A stretch of 9,083 bases of DNA from Armatimonadota bacterium (GTDB taxonomy: Bacteria > Armatimonadota > Fervidibacteria > Fervidibacterales > Fervidibacteraceae): the NCBI GenBank assembly GCA_026419315.1, contig JANZZQ010000043.1:1-9083 (forward strand). The letters are read 5' to 3'. The translations under genes were made by a program, and so were the position numbers. Of the stretch, positions 7,042 through 9,083 are shown piece after piece. Position 1 is the stretch's first letter; each line of letters starts with the position of its first letter. The notes below the pieces were generated by a model. The model did not search any database. It was not told the DNA's origin and saw only the letters and a list, made by a program, of their open reading frames with translations.

Positions 7042-7455
7042 TTGCTATTGAGAACACCTGAATGTCAAGCGTTGGGATCGATGAAGATTTATGCGGTCCA
7101 AACAAGCTGTGCTTCTCCCATCATCTTCGGATACATTGGCAGACAATTTGACACTGCCTTCTCGTATTTCCAAAACTTAGGGGCTATCAGCGACCTGATA
7201 GATTTTGTCGGTGAACTCTTAGAGCCTTCAGTCGTCGTTGATGGCAAGTATTCTGAGTGGAAGGGGGTGCGCTTACCGACGGGATGGAAACCTTCTCAAG
7301 GCCTGCTTGTCAGCGAAGGCTATCTGTTCCTGAAACGAGGAGGATTGGATACCCCTGAGAAGCGGGCGGTGTGGTATCTTCATCGCTTAGCGGAACTTTA
7401 CACTCGGCTTGGGCACAAGCCTACCATTGTGGATGATTGGGACAAGGTCGCTTAA
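7042..7455 (+). pseudogene. Fragment of the decayed secreted-protein gene (middle part)
   Basis: This is the longest open piece in the first half of the broken gene; a gene caller may report it as a 137-residue protein starting at TTG 7042. The same frame is open back to 6997, with no ribosome binding site at the supposed start. It contains an apparent beta-rich stretch (EPSVVVDGKYSEWKGVRLPTG, around 7219-7281) and then a helical one (PEKRAVWYLHRLAELYTRLG). Readable protein sequence in the same frame continues beyond TAA 7453 (TREWLENQR), so the stop looks secondary. It is most likely not an independent gene. Confidence 0.55.
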
Positions 7456-7714
7456 CGAACTCGTGAATGGTTAGAAAACCAAAGGATGGTTAAGGATTGA
7501 CGGACGTAAGTTCTTGCCAGCTTATGTGAATGCAACCTACGGTGTGGAATCAATCGTTCAATTGGAGCTTGCAGACCCTTATTTCATCCCGCAAGTTTCG
7601 TTGGACAATCAGCCCATGCTGGTGGTGCCTGTTGGTGGGACTACCTGCTTCCTACCAACATTCCCTCTCAACTGTTGTTAGCAATTACCCACTCAACGTG
7701 GGCCAAGGTGACTC

Positions 7715-8368
7715 ATGGGTTTTCCTGTTGCATCTCGCAAAGTTAGCGAGTTTGGGGAAGAAGGCCGTGAACTGGCGCAGAAACTGCTTTTGCCATCTTT
7801 GATGTATGCAATCAAGTTTGCTCATAACTGCAACTATCGCTTCCCTGTCTTCTTTGATTGGCAAACTGCCATGCCCTTACGATACAGAGAACAAGATGCC
7901 GTTCCTGCTTATGCCTTAGTAATGGTGTTGGGGTATGAACTGTTTGGGAAACAAGACTTCTTGCAGGAAGCCATGCGCGCATTGGATCATGCGGGCGAAG
8001 AGGAACTCAACAGCGTTTACGAACTCCACAATGTGGGAATGGGCATTGCTGCTTGTGGACACCTCTACCAGCACACAAAGAACAAGAAGTATCTGGAGTT
8101 GTCACAACGCCTTTTGGCATATTTGCTTCATCAAAGTTGGTCCTACGAAACGGATTGGGGATTCGCTGCAGGTTATCTGACATTCCTCGCTTTAAGTGCC
8201 ATGCTGGGCGTCTACGCTGCACCCCTCGAACAACACTTAGCTGCTTCACACATTGATGTAGGTCTTTCTCTTTTCGGCAAAGATTTCCCTGAGCCAGCAC
8301 GAAAACTTGCCACTGCCTTCATTCAGCATTCTATTGGGGTCATGACGCTCGTTTTCGCTCAGCAATGA
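7715..8368 (+). pseudogene. Fragment of the decayed secreted-protein gene (C-terminal helical part)
   Basis: This 217-codon open frame encodes the C-terminal part of the broken gene. From about codon 13 it reads smoothly and is rich in helices, e.g. FGEEGRELAQKLLLPSLMYA, DAVPAYALVMVLGYELFG and KKYLELSQRLLAYLLHQSW. Repeated helix pairs with aromatic residues (FFDWQTAMPLRYREQD, SYETDWGFAAGYLT) look like an (alpha/alpha) barrel, the fold of many glycan-active enzymes. This is a shape impression only. The first ~12 codons are in the wrong frame: frame 3 gives a better upstream continuation. So ATG 7715 is probably not native, although AAGGTGA (7705-7711) lies 3 nt before it. It could still be translated as a shortened protein without a signal peptide. 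Confidence 0.55.
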
Positions 8369-8380
8369 CATTGCCCCCCA

Positions 8381-8424
8381 AAAATGAATCTCGCACTCTG
8401 CACATAGCACCTTGCGCTCATTTT
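8381..8424. repeat. Imperfect inverted repeat in the convergent gap
   Basis: AAAATGA (8381-8387) pairs with TCATTTT (8418-8424), and CGCA (8392-8395) pairs with TGCG (8413-8416), leaving a 17-nt loop. It lies directly beside the REP-like palindrome and between two converging genes. It could be half of a paired repeat unit or a weak bidirectional terminator; there is no clean U-tract. Confidence 0.4.
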
Positions 8425-8425
8425 C

Positions 8426-8450
8426 GGCTCGGCAGGAGCCTCGCCCTCCC
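8426..8450 (-). repeat. REP-like palindromic repeat ('GGRGSCRA' family)
   Basis: On the - strand this reads GGGAG, GGCGA, then a hairpin GGCTC-CTGCC-GAGCC with a 5-bp perfect stem (8440-8436 with 8430-8426). Translated in one - strand frame it gives GGRGSCRAE, a peptide I recognise as a frequent spurious ORF product from a high-copy repeat in diverse, often metagenomic, genomes. A GGAG tetranucleotide at the foot of a hairpin is the known layout of REP sequences handled by REP-associated tyrosine transposases (RAYTs). The intergenic location between converging genes is typical. Only one full copy is in this window, so its repeated nature rests on memory, not on this sequence. Confidence 0.6.
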
Positions 8451-8459
8451 AAGTCGCTT

Positions 8460-9083
8460 TCACTGGACCAACTCAAGAAGCGTTATGCCTTTCCAGCCCG
8501 TCGGAACTTTGAGTTTGAAAGTCAATTTGCCTTTACTCAAACTACTCGGCTTGACCGTTTCCCTTTCGCCAGAAATCAAAGGTCGGTAAACTGTCGCTTT
8601 TACGCCCCTCGCCGAAGAAAAACCAATTGCACTCAAATTGACGGAAACTTCAACTTCCTCGCTTTCACCAAAGTTGAGAACAGGCACCACAACCTCTTTG
8701 CCCAATCTCAAGGCAAAAGTCACAACGGAAACATTATCACGCCACCAAACCGGCGAAGTGGCATCGGAGTTGTAAATCAGCCTTGAGCGTTTCATCCGAT
8801 ATGCTGTCTCTATCGCCCTCCATGTCGCCTCCGGCTTTTCAGGGCTAATCTCCCCGCATGGAGTGAAACCAAAGGCAACGCACATAGCCAAATATCGGTC
8901 ATTGTCTTGCCAATACAAAGGCTCAAGGGTGTATCTTGGGTCAACTTGCTGAATCTTGGTGTCAAAGCAAAAGTCAACTGTCTCTCGCCATGAAACATGT
9001 GGCGCAAAGTAACCGCACTCAACCCAACTCATGTCGGCGAAAGGCATATTTTGCGAGTTTATCAGCAAACCCCGCTCCTTGCC
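8460..9083 (-). CDS. C-terminal part of a probable glycoside-hydrolase-like protein, start beyond window
   Basis: The frame is open from the window's right edge (GKERGLLINSQNMPF...) to TGA at 8460-8462, giving 207 residues without a start. The first ~125 visible residues (DMSWVECGYFAPH, DNDRYLAMCVAFGFTPC, WRAIETAYRMKRSRLIY) look like the end of a catalytic barrel rich in aromatic and acidic residues. From ~PVWWRD onward comes an all-beta tail (VVVPVLNFGESEEVEVSVNL, KLTFKLKVPTGWKGITLLEL). That is the usual C-terminal sandwich of glycoside hydrolases and related sugar-processing proteins. I cannot name the family, and no catalytic residue can be assigned from this piece. TTG 9068 is not the real start because coding sequence continues upstream of it. 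It converges with the pseudogene across the repeat-bearing gap. Confidence 0.75.
   Translation of the reverse strand, partial: GKERGLLINSQNMPFADMSWVECGYFAPHVSWRETVDFCFDTKIQQVDPRYTLEPLYWQDNDRYLAMCVAFGFTPCGEISPEKPEATWRAIETAYRMKRSRLIYNSDATSPVWWRDNVSVVTFALRLGKEVVVPVLNFGESEEVEVSVNLSAIGFSSARGVKATVYRPLISGERETVKPSSLSKGKLTFKLKVPTGWKGITLLELVQ

Larger units (their letters stand above)
6793..8368 (+). pseudogene. Decayed gene for a secreted protein of about 520 codons
   Basis: A credible start at ATG 6793 (GGGGGA upstream) encodes a signal peptide, MAKDKNKLTLLCLVMLVSP, but this frame stops at 6892. Protein-like sequence continues in other frames. The 6884-7051 stretch (frame 2) reads YYAEQLGICLLGSPYEGTI and has a TGA at 6968. 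Frame 1 is open 6997-7452 and stops at TAA 7453, with TREWLENQR after it. Frame 2 resumes over 7475-7678 (IDGRKFLPAYVNATYG). Frame 3 carries ~7650-7750 (NYPLNVGQGDSWVFLLHL), and frame 2 carries ~7750-8368. That is two nonsense codons and at least five frame changes. The gene starts 95 bp after the phosphodiesterase stop; that short gap shows nothing clear. The clean 6.7 kb upstream argues against sequencing error. The family is unrecognised; an exported helical protein, possibly carbohydrate-related, is a guess. Confidence 0.75.

Noticed and set aside
7530..7802. Separate 90-residue protein in frame 3
   Set aside because: Only its second half reads like protein, and that part continues the decayed gene between two frame shifts.
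8246..8476. Minus-strand ORF containing GGRGSCRAE
   Set aside because: It crosses the REP palindrome and the end of the pseudogene; the peptide is a product of the repeat, not a gene.

Overview
The window looks like chromosomal DNA from a free-living bacterium. It has moderate GC content, frequent TTG leucine codons, and tightly packed genes that often overlap by a few bases. The proteins and the dispersed repeat near 8430 would fit a deep-branching, possibly thermophilic lineage such as an Armatimonadota (Fervidibacter-like) genome. That is an inference from memory of such genomes; nothing here proves the taxonomy.

Region 1 (2-4438, all + strand) is a compact housekeeping operon: the end of yqeY, a small unrecognised ORF, phoH, a large membrane HD-domain phosphohydrolase of the PgpH type, and ybeY. 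The order yqeY ... phoH-pgpH-ybeY is the one known from Firmicutes. Genes are linked by 4-89 nt overlaps or a 5 nt gap, so they are probably co-transcribed and translationally coupled. PhoH and YbeY act in RNA metabolism and ribosome maturation. PgpH-type proteins hydrolyse cyclic di-AMP. Two of the enzymes lack a histidine usually found in their metal site: the HD domain has Ser where its first metal-binding His should be, and YbeY has Asp as its third zinc ligand.

Region 2 (4459-6697) holds a single-domain CheY-like response regulator on the - strand. It converges with ybeY and diverges from a D,D-carboxypeptidase (peptidase S11/PBP5 type). The carboxypeptidase overlaps by 4 nt a small metallophosphodiesterase that resembles the archaeal MJ0936 protein. 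The 200-bp divergent gap must hold the promoters for both directions.

Region 3 (6698-9083) is accessory in character. A secreted protein of roughly 520 codons (6793-8368) is broken by several frameshifts and stop codons; its C-terminal half looks all-helical. It is followed by a 91-bp convergent gap that holds an inverted repeat and a REP-like palindrome. When translated, this palindrome gives the widespread 'GGRGSCRA' spurious peptide. The window ends inside a - strand gene whose visible C-terminal part looks like the end of a glycoside-hydrolase-type protein. No tRNA, rRNA, CRISPR array or intact transposase is visible.
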